Source: Pseudomonadota bacterium
Lineage (GTDB): Bacteria > Myxococcota > Myxococcia > Myxococcales > Anaeromyxobacteraceae
DNA length: 21,696 bases
Assembly: GCA_023411405.1 (NCBI GenBank)
Contig: JAEYOU010000372.1
Location: 1 to 21,696 of the forward strand
Direction of reading: 5' to 3'
Shown here in pieces: positions 7,288 through 16,841 of the stretch. The notes below the pieces were generated by a model that ran no database searches, had not been told where the DNA came from, and worked only from the letters and a program-made list of their open reading frames with translations. Position numbers and translations under genes: made by a program. Position 1 is the stretch's first letter, and each line of letters starts with the position of its first letter.

Positions 7288-9093
7288 ATGATCGCTGAGC
7301 CCGAGCTCATCCGCGGTGCCGCTTCGAGGAACCTGGTCTCGCTGCTGGAGGACCAGGCGCGGAAGCGGGGCGACCTGCCGGCCACCCGGCAGAAGCGCGA
7401 CGGCTCGTGGGTGGACACGACCTGGAGCGAGGTGGCGCGCCGCGCGCGCAACGTGTCCGACGGGCTCGCCGCCCTCGGCGTCCGCGCGGGCGACCGCATC
7501 GCGGTGATCGGCGACACCCAGCTCGAGTGGATCCTCGCGGACCTGGGGATCCTCGGGGCGGGCGCGATCACCGTGACGATCTACCAGTCCAACCTGCCCC
7601 CCGAGTGCGCGTACATCCTCGCGAACTCGGGCGCCCGGTTCATCTTCTGCGACACCGACGTCCAGGTCGCGAAGATCCGCGAGGTCCGCGGGCAGCTCCC
7701 CGGCCTCGAGGGCATCATCCGCGCGCGCGGCCCGGCGGCCGACGGGTTCGAGCGGACGCTCGCCGACGTGGAGGCGCTCGGCGCGAAGTGGGGGCAGGAG
7801 AACCCGCGGGCGCACGGAGAGCGGCTCGCGCGGCTCGGCCCCGACGACCCCGCCAGCTTCATCTACACCTCCGGGACGACCGGCAACCCCAAGGGGGTCG
7901 TGCTCACCCACGGCAACTGGGTCTACGAGGCGCGGGCGGTGGAGGAGATCAAGCTCATCGGCCCGGACGACCTGGTGCTGATGTTCCTCCCCATGGCCCA
8001 CTCGTTCGCGAAGGTGATCGAGGCGGTCTGGATCGCGACCGGCGCGACCGCGGCGTTCGTCGAGTCGCTGGAGAAGATCGTCGAGAACGCGGGCGAGGTC
8101 CGGCCGACGGTGGTGCCCTCCGTCCCGCGCATCTTCGAGAAGGCCTACAACGCGGTGATCAGCAAGGGGCTCGCGACGCCCGGCCTCAAGGGCAAGCTCT
8201 TCGCGCTGTCGATGGAGTCGTTCGACGAGTACGCGGTCGCGCGCGATCAGGGGAGGACGTACTCCTCGTTCGGCCTCATGATCGGCAAGAAGCTCGTCTT
8301 CCCGAAGCTCTCGCATGCGCTCAAGGAGCGGTTCGGCGGGCGCATCCGCCTCTTCGTCTCCGGCGGCGCGCCGCTCCCGACCAAGATCGCCTGGTTCTTC
8401 GACCTGCTCGGGATCACCATCCTCGAGGGCTACGGCCTCACCGAGACGTCGGCGGGCACGTTCGTGAACCGCCCCGACGCGAACCGCATCGGCACCGTCG
8501 GGCCGCCCGTCCCCGGGACCGAGGTACGGATCGCCGAGGACGGGGAGATCCTGGTGAAGGGGCCCTGCGTCATGCAGGGCTACTACAACGACCCCGCCGC
8601 GACCGCCGAGGTGCTGAAGGACGGCTGGCTCGCCACCGGCGACATCGGGACGCTCGTCGGTGGGCACCTCAAGATCACCGACCGCAAGAAGGACATCATC
8701 GTCACGGCCGGCGGCAAGAACGTCGCGCCGCAGAACCTCGAGAACGACCTCAAGACCGACCCGCTCATCTCGCAGGCGATGGTCCACGGCGATCGCCGCA
8801 AGTTCCTCTCCGCGCTCCTCACGCTCAACGAGGAGAACCTCAAGAAGTGGGCGGAGGAGAACGGCGTGCCGCTGGAGGGCATCCGCCAGCACCCGAAGCT
8901 CCTGGCCCGCGTGCAGCAGGCGATCGACACGCTCAACGCCAAGCAGGCGAGCTTCTCGACGGTGAAGCGGTGGGCCATCCTCGACCACGACTTCACCCAG
9001 GCGAGCGGCGAGCTCACGCCCACGCTCAAGGTGAAGCGCAAGCTGGTGACCGAGCGGTACCGGGCGATGCTCGACGCCTTCTACGAAGAGTGA
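7288..9093 (+). CDS. Long-chain fatty acid--CoA ligase (FadD15-type AMP-binding enzyme)
   Basis: The 601-residue enzyme activates long-chain fatty acids with ATP to an acyl-adenylate, then to acyl-CoA, feeding beta-oxidation or lipid synthesis. It belongs to the adenylate-forming superfamily. The phosphate-binding loop is YTSGTTGNPKG at about 193-203, and the core motif is EGYGLTETSAG at about 380-390. GWLATGDIG (Asp452) contacts the ribose, and the hinge and C-terminal domain read ITDRKKDIIVTAGGKNVAP at about 463-481. The C-terminal part with FSTVKRWAIL and ELTPTLKVKRK is typical of the FadD15 branch rather than E. coli FadD. The start has a strong AGAGGAGAG Shine-Dalgarno (7276-7283). The stop overlaps the next gene's start by 4 nt, so the two are translationally coupled. 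Confidence 0.95.
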   Translation: MIAEPELIRGAASRNLVSLLEDQARKRGDLPATRQKRDGSWVDTTWSEVARRARNVSDGLAALGVRAGDRIAVIGDTQLEWILADLGILGAGAITVTIYQSNLPPECAYILANSGARFIFCDTDVQVAKIREVRGQLPGLEGIIRARGPAADGFERTLADVEALGAKWGQENPRAHGERLARLGPDDPASFIYTSGTTGNPKGVVLTHGNWVYEARAVEEIKLIGPDDLVLMFLPMAHSFAKVIEAVWIATGATAAFVESLEKIVENAGEVRPTVVPSVPRIFEKAYNAVISKGLATPGLKGKLFALSMESFDEYAVARDQGRTYSSFGLMIGKKLVFPKLSHALKERFGGRIRLFVSGGAPLPTKIAWFFDLLGITILEGYGLTETSAGTFVNRPDANRIGTVGPPVPGTEVRIAEDGEILVKGPCVMQGYYNDPAATAEVLKDGWLATGDIGTLVGGHLKITDRKKDIIVTAGGKNVAPQNLENDLKTDPLISQAMVHGDRRKFLSALLTLNEENLKKWAEENGVPLEGIRQHPKLLARVQQAIDTLNAKQASFSTVKRWAILDHDFTQASGELTPTLKVKRKLVTERYRAMLDAFYEE

Positions 9094-9494
9094 ACGTGGA
9101 GGCGGACCCCGACCGGCTGGACGTCCTCCTCGTCGAGGACGACGACGACCACCGCGAGCTCGTCGCCGAGGTGCTCGCCGCCGCGGGCTGGGCGGTGCAC
9201 TCGGTCGCGAACGGGCGCGAGGCGCTCCGGATCCTCTCCGAGCGGTCCGTGCAGGTGGTGGTGACCGACCTCGGCATGCCCGGCATGGGCGGGCTGGAGC
9301 TCGTCCACGCCGCGCGCGAGCTCGCGCCCAGCGTGCCCATCGTGGTGGTGACCGGCTGGGCGGAGCGGGAGGATCTGGAGGCGGCCCGCGGGCGCGCCGT
9401 CGCGGCGGTGCTCGTGAAGCCCGTGGACCCCGCGCGGCTCACCGAGACGGTGGCCGGCGTCCTCGCCGGGCGGGGCCGGGTGGCGCGCGCGTGA
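9090..9494 (+). CDS. Stand-alone response regulator receiver protein
   Basis: A single CheY-like receiver of 134 residues with no output domain. LLVEDDDDH (13-21) gives the acidic Mg2+-binding cluster, VVVTDLGMPGMGG the phosphoacceptor Asp60, TGW the conserved Thr88, and LVKPVDP the conserved Lys110. All four residues expected for phosphorylation are present. The chosen GTG at 9090 overlaps the acyl-CoA synthetase stop in a GTGA arrangement; a second in-frame GTG at 9096 would shorten the protein by two residues. No histidine kinase is in the window, so the partner is unknown. Coupling to a fatty acid activating enzyme suggests joint expression, not necessarily joint function. Confidence 0.92.
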   Translation: MNVEADPDRLDVLLVEDDDDHRELVAEVLAAAGWAVHSVANGREALRILSERSVQVVVTDLGMPGMGGLELVHAARELAPSVPIVVVTGWAEREDLEAARGRAVAAVLVKPVDPARLTETVAGVLAGRGRVARA

Positions 9495-9507
9495 GCGGTC
9501 CCCTCGC

Positions 9508-9543
9508 TTGACAGCCCACGCCTCCACCAATAGCAATGGAGGC
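9508..9543 (+). promoter_or_regulatory. Candidate promoter with dyad before the SCP-2 gene
   Basis: A perfect -35 TTGACA (9508-9513) is followed after 17 nt by TAGCAA (9531-9536), a poor -10. A dyad with arms GCCTCC (9520-9525) and GGAGGC (9538-9543) brackets the -10 position, as a repressor or activator site might. Confidence 0.4.
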
Positions 9544-9611
9544 GACTCGCGATCCGCCCCCCTGCACGGCGCAGGGCGCGCGGACCGCGCCGCGCGCCCG
9601 CGGGGGAACCG

Positions 9612-9947
9612 ATGGCCGAGATCGCCAGCGTGAAGGACGTCTTCGACAAGCACCTGCCCGCGCGGCTCGCCGCGAAGCCGGACGTGATCTCGAAGATCAA
9701 CGCCGTCTACCAGTTCAACGTCTCCGGCCCGGACGGCGGCGCGTGGATCGTGGACTGCGCCACGCCCGGCGGCCAGGTCTCCGCCGGCACCTCGCCCGCC
9801 GCGCGCTGCACCGTCACCGCGACCGACAAGGACCTGCTCGCGATCGTGACCGGGAAGCTCAACCCGCAGATGGCCTTCATGTCCGGCAAGCTCCGGATCG
9901 CCGGCGACATCGGCCTCGCGATGAAGCTCCAGCTCATCCTGGGGTGA
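9612..9947 (+). CDS. SCP-2 sterol-carrier-type lipid-binding protein
   Basis: The 111-residue protein matches the SCP-2 fold in length and pattern. A beta strand carries YQFNVSGPDGGAWIVDC, then TPAARCTVTATDKDLLAIVTGKLNP-like sequence (in pieces: ARCTVTATDKDLLAIVTG and KLNPQMAFMSGKLRIAGD), and the C-terminal helix is GLAMKLQLIL. The GKLNPQxAFMSGKLRIxGD block is the family signature. Such proteins bind fatty acyl or sterol ligands in a hydrophobic tunnel in the cytosol. Its location after an acyl-CoA synthetase fits lipid handling. GGGGGA (9602-9607) lies 4 nt before the ATG. A palindrome array begins 5 nt after the stop codon. Confidence 0.92.
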   Translation: MAEIASVKDVFDKHLPARLAAKPDVISKINAVYQFNVSGPDGGAWIVDCATPGGQVSAGTSPAARCTVTATDKDLLAIVTGKLNPQMAFMSGKLRIAGDIGLAMKLQLILG

Positions 9948-9952
9948 CAGGT

Positions 9953-10230
9953 CCGCTCGTGCCACACGAGCGGTGATGGATCAGCTCGACCGGGCTCTTC
10001 TCGTCCGCTCGTGCTGAGCCTGTCGAAGCACGAGCGGTGATGGATCAGCTCGACCGGGCTCTTCTCGTCCGCTCGTGCTGAGCCTGTCGAAGCACGAGCG
10101 GTGATGGATCAGCTCGAACCGGGCTCTTCTCGTCCGCTCGTGCTGAGCCTGTCGAAGCACGAGCGGTGATGGATCAGCTCGACCGGGCTCTTCTCGTCCG
10201 CTCGTGCTGAGCCTGTCGAAGCACGAGCGG
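9953..10230 (+). repeat. Tandem array of five palindromes, 64-bp period
   Basis: Four 33-nt palindromes start at 10005, 10069, 10134 and 10198. Each has arms CCGCTCGTGC and GCACGAGCGG around the loop TGAGCCTGTCGAA. They are separated by a near-identical 31-nt spacer (TGATGGATCAGCTCGACCGG, then GCTCTTCTCGT); one spacer has an extra A. The first unit (9953-9973) has the same arms, one base shorter, but its loop is reduced to CCA, so the stem is 9 bp and the unit is 12 nt short. Spacers are identical, which excludes CRISPR. The array sits directly behind the SCP-2 gene, in what would be its 3' UTR. Confidence 0.95.
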
Positions 10231-10329
10231 TGATGGGAGATGCGCGCAACCGGGCACGGGCCCCGACGGGGTGGCGCCCCCGCTCTCGTTGCGGCTCCGC
10301 GCGCTCCCGAGCACAACCAGCGTCCCACG

Positions 10330-10756
10330 ATGCACCGCCTCGTCGCCGCACTCCTGGCCGCCGCGTTCATGGCCCTCTCCTGGGCGCCGCACGTGCACGC
10401 GGGGGCGCGTGGCGCGCACGAGTGCCCGCGTGCGTGATGCGCGGCGCAGAGGCCGCGTCGAGCGAGCCCTCCTGGCATGGAGCGGGCTCACGTCGGCCGG
10501 GGAGCTCGAGCCGCGCCCCGGCGTGCCGCCACCGCCGAGGCACCTCGCCGGCCTCGTGAAGCGCGCGAAGGAGGAGGCGGTGCAGGCGATCGTCGTCGAG
10601 AACTACTACGACGCGCGGTCCGGCGCGACCGTGGCGCGCCACGCCGGCGTGAAGCTCGTGCGGATCCCCGGCGACGTCGGCGGAGAGCGCGGCGCCGGCA
10701 GCTATCTCGAGTACGTCGGGCTCCTCGTGGAGCGGATCGCCGGAGGCCTGCGGTGA
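10330..10756 (+). pseudogene. Relic of a metal ABC transporter substrate-binding protein (ZnuA-like)
   Basis: Two fragments of one gene remain in different frames. At 10330-10437 an ORF of 35 codons is a signal peptide (HRLVAALLAAAFMALSWAP, then HVHAGAR) that stops at 10437. From about 10466 to 10756, in another frame, comes the C-terminal part of a ZnuA/TroA-type protein: ELEPRPGVPPPPRHLAGLV, then AIVVENYYDARSGATVA and VKLVRIPGDVGGE. The intact family is close to 280-300 residues, so most of the middle, including the usual His ligands, is gone. The stop at 10754-10756 overlaps a GTG of the next (ATPase) gene, as in an intact operon. The fragments show a once-functional zinc or manganese uptake operon now degraded. 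Confidence 0.8.
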
Positions 10757-11160
10757 GCGAGCCGCTCGTCGCGCTGGAGGACGCCGCGATCGGCTACGCC
10801 GGCGCGGCGCTCCTCACGGGCGTGCGGCTGTCGGTGGGGGAGGGGGACTTCCTCGCCATCTGGCCGTTCCGCGCCGGCGAGGTGGGTGCGGATGGGGCGC
10901 GTCCCGCTCCTCGGACCGCTCCGCCGCCCCGGGCCCGCCGACGACGAGGCCGTCCACAGGGCGATGGCGCGGGTGCGGATCGAGCACCTCTTCGAGCACC
11001 CGTACGGCGAGGTCTCCGGCGGCCAGCGCCAGCGCACGCTCATCGCGCGGGCCCTCGCGGCCGCGCCGGAGCTGCTCGTCCTCGACGAGCCGACAAACGG
11101 CATGGACCCCGCCGCCGAGCTCGCCACGATGGACCTGCTCCGCGAGCTGCACGCCGCCGG
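10753..11160 (+). pseudogene. Relic of a metal ABC transporter ATPase (ZnuC-like)
   Basis: From GTG 10753 the frame reads a standard ABC ATPase start (ALEDAAIGYAGAALLTGVRL). Where Walker A should be it reads AIWPFRAGEVG, which aligns base by base with GPNGAGK but has the catalytic Lys replaced by Glu. At about 10870-10890 the frame changes and a stretch is missing. The second frame has the signature motif VSGGQRQR, then LIARALAAAPELLVLDEPTNGMDP with Walker B. The H-loop region is deleted, and the reading frame passes directly into the permease N-terminus near 11161. With no Walker A Lys and no H-loop it cannot hydrolyse ATP. Confidence 0.82.
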
Positions 11161-11708
11161 GGACCTCGCGTCGGCGCTGTCCGGCGCCCTCCTCGGCGCG
11201 CTGGGCGTGTACGTCGTGTTCCGCGCTCGTGGTGATCGGCGCGAGCCGGCTCGTCCACGCCGCGCACGATCTCGGCGGGATGGTGTTCGGGAACGCCGTC
11301 GCCGTCCCCGCGCTCGACCTCGCCGTCATCGGCGCCTTCGCGCTCGTGTCGCTCCTCGTGCACGTCCTGTTCGCGAAGGAGCTCCCGTTCGTGTCGTTCG
11401 ATCCCGAGACCGCGCGGGCCCTCGGCATGAACGTGCCGCTCTGGGACGGCCTCCTGTTCCTCACGATCGGCCTCGCCATCTCCGCGACCGCGCGGGCGCT
11501 CGGCGCGCTCCCCGTCTTCGCGTTCCTCACGCTCCCCGCCGCCGCCGCGCTCCTCGGCCGCGCCCGCTTCCGGACCGCGTTCCCCGTCGCCGCCGCCGGC
11601 GGCGGCTACGTGCTCTCGTGGTTCTCCGGCCTCCCCACCGGCGCCACCATGGTCGTGCTGGCCGGGATCGCCGTCCTGCCCGGGGCCCTCGCGCGCTCCC
11701 GCGCGTGA
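11161..11708 (+). pseudogene. Relic of a metal ABC transporter permease (ZnuB-like)
   Basis: A short N-terminal membrane segment (LASALSGALLGALGVYVVFR, 11164-11223) is fused in frame to the ATPase relic. The remainder is in another frame from about 11229 to 11708. That part has the typical ZnuB/MntB order of hydrophobic helices with FARALGMN-like ARALGMNVPLWDGLLF, then ALPVFAFLTLPAAAALLG and GATMVVLAGIAVLPG. Normal length is about 270 residues; roughly 180 remain, with a deletion between the first and later helices. Together with the two preceding relics it completes a decayed znuABC-type operon. Confidence 0.82.
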
Positions 11709-11752
11709 TGTCGCAGGGCCCCGAGACGGAAAGAGAGCGCCTCAGAAACCCC

Positions 11753-11781
11753 TTGACCGGAGCAGGGTGCGCCTGTAGAAA
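11753..11781 (+). promoter_or_regulatory. Promoter of the initiator tRNA gene
   Basis: TTGACC (11753-11758) and TAGAAA (11776-11781) are 17 nt apart, 4 to 5 of 6 matches each. The predicted start near 11788 leaves a 24-nt leader before the tRNA at 11812. Confidence 0.55.
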
Positions 11782-11808
11782 CCCGCCTCGCTACGACGGT
11801 TTTTCAAC

Positions 11809-13520
<1,712 letters not shown>

Positions 13521-13537
<17 letters not shown>

Positions 13538-13694
13538 TGTTCGTCTCCTGCTCGGCGAGGTAGCGGCGCAGCACCAGCAACGCCACATCGTCGACCAGCG
13601 CGAGGAGGGCCGCTTCGACCTCCTCGGGTGCTGACGGCAGATCGAGTTGAACGACGGGAAGGGGCCCGCGCCCTCCCGGCTTGGCAGCAGCCAT
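13521..13694 (-). CDS. Small protein overlapping the recombinase start
   Basis: A 57-residue ORF starts at ATG 13694 with GGAG 5 nt upstream and ends with TGA at 13523-13521. It overlaps the recombinase start by 17 nt in another frame. The product is MAAAKPGGRGPLPVVQLDLP, then an acidic helix-rich stretch (EEVEAALLALVDDVALLVL) ending RRYLAEQETNSEQAA. The amphipathic C-terminal half, the good ribosome binding site and the tight overlap speak for a real gene co-translated with the recombinase. It is not recognised; a recombination directionality factor or regulator would be a reasonable but unproven guess. Confidence 0.65.
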
Positions 13695-13778
13695 AACGGC
13701 TCCACGTGAGACTTGAGCGGTTAGGAGCGTCGGCTGCGTGTGGGGTGCTTCGGCTGCGGAGAGACTTCGTGCGAGCAG

Positions 13779-14186
13779 TTACGCGTACTGCGACCAGACT
13801 TCGATGAGCAGGGTCTCCCCCGGGAATCGCCAGGAGCAGACCGCCGGCCAGACGTGCACGGTCAAACCGTGCTCCGTGAGGGGCCTGAGCCATGCCGCCC
13901 ACTGCGCGCGCCCCTCCTTCTCGTCGAGGGCGTACACGTGCAGCGTCATGCACGCGAGGTCGCCGTGGTCGTTCTCCCAGAACTCGACATACCCGTGGAT
14001 GCCCGGTGTCCAGAACGGGTGGGCGTGATCGCGCTTGGCGACCTCGCGCTCGTGCTTGTCGTCGATGAGGTCCCAGCGGCACCACCGCCCGCGCGGCGCA
14101 GGCGTCACCTCGCTCGTCTCCATCCACGCCCGGCGGAGGGCGGCGTCCAGATCGAGGCGGAACGGGCTGGAGGAGTCGTTGTTCAT
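13779..14186 (-). CDS. Hypothetical protein
   Basis: A 135-residue soluble protein of unknown function. GAGGAGG lies 5 nt before the ATG at 14186, and the gene starts 10 nt after the primase-helicase stop, so it is in the same leftward transcript. It is rich in Trp and aromatic residues (WCRWDLIDD, HPFWTPGIHGYVEFWENDHG), with a C-terminal beta-like stretch TLLIEVWSQYA. No signal peptide or membrane segment is seen. Clear coding composition and context make it a real gene. Confidence 0.8.
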   Translation of the reverse strand: MNNDSSSPFRLDLDAALRRAWMETSEVTPAPRGRWCRWDLIDDKHEREVAKRDHAHPFWTPGIHGYVEFWENDHGDLACMTLHVYALDEKEGRAQWAAWLRPLTEHGLTVHVWPAVCSWRFPGETLLIEVWSQYA

Positions 14187-14196
14187 GGCGGCCTCC

Positions 14197-16314
14197 TCAG
14201 AACTTCTTCTTGGGCGACTTGGGTCCGTTCGCCCTCCGGTGCTCGATCCACTTCTCCCGGTCCGCGGCCTTCTCCGTGGCGAGCGCCGCCCACTCCTCGT
14301 GGTTGCGCACGGCCCACAGCCGCAGGACCTCGGTCCCGACCCGCACGCGGTTCTTCGGGAACTGGGCCGCCTTGAGCTCGGTGCCGATCCGCCCCGACTT
14401 CACCTTGCCTCGCTCCTCGCGGTCGTACGCCTTGAGCAACTCCTCCGCGGTGAAAAGGTCGCAGTCCTTCGCCAGGCCGGGCGCGCTGCCGGTCTCCTTC
14501 AGGTCGAAGATCCACCGCCCGACGTCGCTCTTGGCGTCGCGGAGCATCTCCGTCTTCGCCGCGGTCTCCAGCGCGGGGGCGCGAGGCTGGAAGTCGCCCA
14601 GGTCGAGGTGGAGGAGGTGGTGGAACAGTGCCGCCGCGCCCTCGCCCGCCTTCCATTGACGGAGCCGCTCGTAATACGAGAACGGAAGCGGCGAGCCGGT
14701 CACCTCGTGGATGAAGTAGCGGCGATCTCCGTCCTCGAGGAAGAACGCGTCCGGGTGGTTGCTGGTGAAGAAGAAGTTCGCGCAGAAGTCGGTCTCGAAC
14801 TCCGGGAGGAACTTCTCGTTGATCCGGATGCGCTCGTTGGTGATGTATCCCTTCAGCTTGTCCGCGTACGTCCGGTTGTCGCTGCCGGTGATCTCGTCCC
14901 CGTGAACGAACTGCCTGTTGAGCAGGGCGCTGTTGAACGAACCCTGGAGTGAGTTCTGGTCGATGAGAACCGCGTTCCCGCCCTCACCGTCTCCGTAGAT
15001 CAGGCGGAGGCACTCGCCGGTGATGGACTTGCCGACGCCCTTCTTCGCGCTCCAGAGGACTGCCGCGCTGAAGAGCTTCGTGCCCGGGTGCTGGAGCGGG
15101 TACGCACACCATCGCTCGAACCACTGGCGCTCCCGCCGCGCGCCCTTGAAGAGGTGATCGAGAAGCTCCGTCCAGAGCTCGACGGGCCCTTCCTTCGGCT
15201 CTACACCCCAGCCACGCCAGGTGTTGAAATAGCGCTCCAGCGTGCCCTTCTTCGTCTGCCTCTCGACGATCGTCGGCTGGCCCGGTCGGTAGGCGAGCCG
15301 GTGGAACGTGTTCCGGTGAGGCCAGGCAATCCACTCCGGCGCCGTCCTGCACGTCTTGAAGCTGGGTCGTCCCTCGCGTGCCCCGGCCTCCCGCTCGAAC
15401 GAACGGTGCGCGTAGTGGAGCGAGACGAACTGATCGCGGGAGATCAGCTGCCCCGTCTCCTGCACGACGATGACGCCGGGGTTGCTGATGAGCGCGACCT
15501 CCGCGTTCATCTCGTGGAGCGCCAGCGCCTCGGAGGGATGCCCGGCTTCCTCGATGAGGGCGCGCAGCGCGTCTGCCCCTTCGGCGACGATCAGATCGTC
15601 GAGACCACGCTTCGCCCCGCTGTCGCCCGGCGTTACGTAGGTGACGCGAACGCGGGCTCCGAGGCCAAGCAGCGCGCGAGCCAGCTGGTTCTGGGCACGC
15701 AGCACGTCGGGGTTGTCGGCCAGGTCGCTGTCGTAGACGACGGTGACGTTGCGGTTGGCCCACGTGGCCCCCGCGAGCGTCGGCAGAAGCTCCAACCCGC
15801 GCGCGCGGGCCCGCCAGACGTCCACGCCACCGAGCCCCAAGGTCGCGATGCCGTGCGCGCAGGCGGACGCGGCCTTCTTCTCGCCCTCTGTGATGACCAC
15901 GTCCTCGTGCGGGTCGGCAAGCACCTCGGCCCACGAGCGGTCGAGCAACGGCGGCAGGTAGATCTCGTTCAGCGACCCCCTCGGCTGGTCGTACCGCTGC
16001 GGTTTCTCGGCCTGGCCCGCGAACCCCGGCAGCGGCTCCAGGTAGCGGATCCGGAAGAACTTGGTCAGCTTCCCCTTCTCGTCGAAGTAGGGCAGCTTGA
16101 GCGCGCCCGCAGCGTGGAACCGGGAGTCGAGCTTCTTGACGTCTTCGGCCGGCACCGGCTCCCAGTGAAGCTTCCGCGCCTGAGCGTCGGTGATGCCGCT
16201 CCCCTCCCACGCCTTCTGGGCGAGCATGCGGAGCGTCGGCTTTGATGCGTTCCCCATGGCGTTCACCACCTCGCAGAGCGCCGCCGACTCCCTCGACCGG
16301 CGCAGCGGGTTCAC
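14197..16314 (-). CDS. Phage-type primase-helicase (TOPRIM plus SF3-like ATPase)
   Basis: The 705-residue protein looks like a bifunctional replication protein. The N-terminal half has a TOPRIM-type core resembling DUF3854: VVITEGEKKAAS with Glu143, LGLGGVDVW, and VTVVYDSD with Asp195/Asp197. The C-terminal half resembles the DUF5906 helicase family. It has Walker A AKKGVGKS (423-430), Walker B-like FVHGDE (Asp473, Glu474), FFFTSNHPDAF as sensor 1 (Asn519) and GDRRYF (Arg531/Arg532) as probable arginine finger. Such proteins start replication of phages, plasmids and satellites. GTG 16314 lies 3 nt after the upstream stop; ATG 16257, giving 686 residues, is an alternative start. No catalytic residue seems missing. 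Confidence 0.88.
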   Translation of the reverse strand: MNPLRRSRESAALCEVVNAMGNASKPTLRMLAQKAWEGSGITDAQARKLHWEPVPAEDVKKLDSRFHAAGALKLPYFDEKGKLTKFFRIRYLEPLPGFAGQAEKPQRYDQPRGSLNEIYLPPLLDRSWAEVLADPHEDVVITEGEKKAASACAHGIATLGLGGVDVWRARARGLELLPTLAGATWANRNVTVVYDSDLADNPDVLRAQNQLARALLGLGARVRVTYVTPGDSGAKRGLDDLIVAEGADALRALIEEAGHPSEALALHEMNAEVALISNPGVIVVQETGQLISRDQFVSLHYAHRSFEREAGAREGRPSFKTCRTAPEWIAWPHRNTFHRLAYRPGQPTIVERQTKKGTLERYFNTWRGWGVEPKEGPVELWTELLDHLFKGARRERQWFERWCAYPLQHPGTKLFSAAVLWSAKKGVGKSITGECLRLIYGDGEGGNAVLIDQNSLQGSFNSALLNRQFVHGDEITGSDNRTYADKLKGYITNERIRINEKFLPEFETDFCANFFFTSNHPDAFFLEDGDRRYFIHEVTGSPLPFSYYERLRQWKAGEGAAALFHHLLHLDLGDFQPRAPALETAAKTEMLRDAKSDVGRWIFDLKETGSAPGLAKDCDLFTAEELLKAYDREERGKVKSGRIGTELKAAQFPKNRVRVGTEVLRLWAVRNHEEWAALATEKAADREKWIEHRRANGPKSPKKKF

Positions 16315-16317
16315 CGG

Positions 16318-16557
16318 CTACGGCAGGATGTCCTCGACCTTCACGCCGAGAACCGGGGCGAGCTTCTCGGCCGTGCGTCGCGTGATGGGGCCGCCCAGCT
16401 CGGCGATCGCGAGCGTCGTGATGTTGATGCCGGCCAGCGCCGCCACGTGAAGCCGCGTGCCCCGGCCCTCGCGGTACGCGCGCAGCCTCTCCGCCGCGGG
16501 GAACGTCCCCGGCGGAACGCCGGTCAGCTTCTTGCTCGACTTCCGCTTGTCATTCAT
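16318..16557 (-). CDS. Small XRE-type helix-turn-helix regulator
   Basis: A 79-residue protein starting at ATG 16557 with AGAGGAG 5 nt upstream; the frame opens further but the upstream codons lack such a site. The sequence GTRLHVAALAGINITTLAIA followed by RRTAEKLAPVLGVKVEDIL is a typical XRE helix-turn-helix with the usual closing helix. The basic start NDKRKSSKK may add DNA contacts. It lies in front of the primase-helicase gene with a gap of 3 nt and probably controls the replication genes. A 14-bp perfect palindrome at 16615-16628 lies just upstream. Confidence 0.82.
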   Translation of the reverse strand: MNDKRKSSKKLTGVPPGTFPAAERLRAYREGRGTRLHVAALAGINITTLAIAELGGPITRRTAEKLAPVLGVKVEDILP

Positions 16558-16614
16558 GGTCACTCCTCTTTGCGGGCCGGTCCACACCAGCCACAACGCA
16601 AGCATCCCCGAGGT

Positions 16615-16633
16615 TGCGCGATCGCGCAGTCAA
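16615..16633 (-). promoter_or_regulatory. Candidate operator upstream of the XRE gene
   Basis: The perfect palindrome TGCGCGATCGCGCA (16615-16628) is immediately downstream, on the minus strand, of TTGACT (16628-16633). An operator placed between -35 and -10 fits autorepression by the XRE protein. No convincing -10 is visible at 16-18 nt, so the promoter part is weak. Confidence 0.35.
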
Positions 16634-16841
16634 ACCATTTCACCCATAGTCGTGGACCACTTGCGACTCAGGAGTGCGCGGGTCCACGGCCTCGGGCAGA
16701 ATTGAGCCGTCGAGGTCCCCATCCTCGATCACCACCCCGGGCTCCGGCGCCACTCCCTGCGTCGGAGCCTTCTTCGTCTGGGAGACCGCGCCGAAGTGAG
16801 CAGGAGGAACCCCGCTTCGGCGCGGCCAGGTGCGAGGCCAT
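16634..16841. other. Short interval without a clear gene
   Basis: About 210 bp lie between two leftward genes. A minus-strand frame ending at 16640 gives an acidic, plausible tail (VVIEDGDLDGSILPEAVDP, then RTPESQVVHDYG), but there is no start codon with a ribosome binding site. A 57-codon ORF from ATG 16838 in another frame overlaps it. Either may be a remnant. No terminator was seen. Confidence 0.3.

Noticed and set aside
9953..10230. CRISPR array
   Set aside because: Repeat period is regular, but the spacers are identical and the repeat is a perfect palindrome; no cas genes are near.
9981..10491. Minus-strand frames over the palindrome array with repeated peptides such as FDRLSTS, LRQAQHER and TGSARA
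   Set aside because: These are translations of the palindrome loop and arms, a well-known source of false hypothetical proteins.
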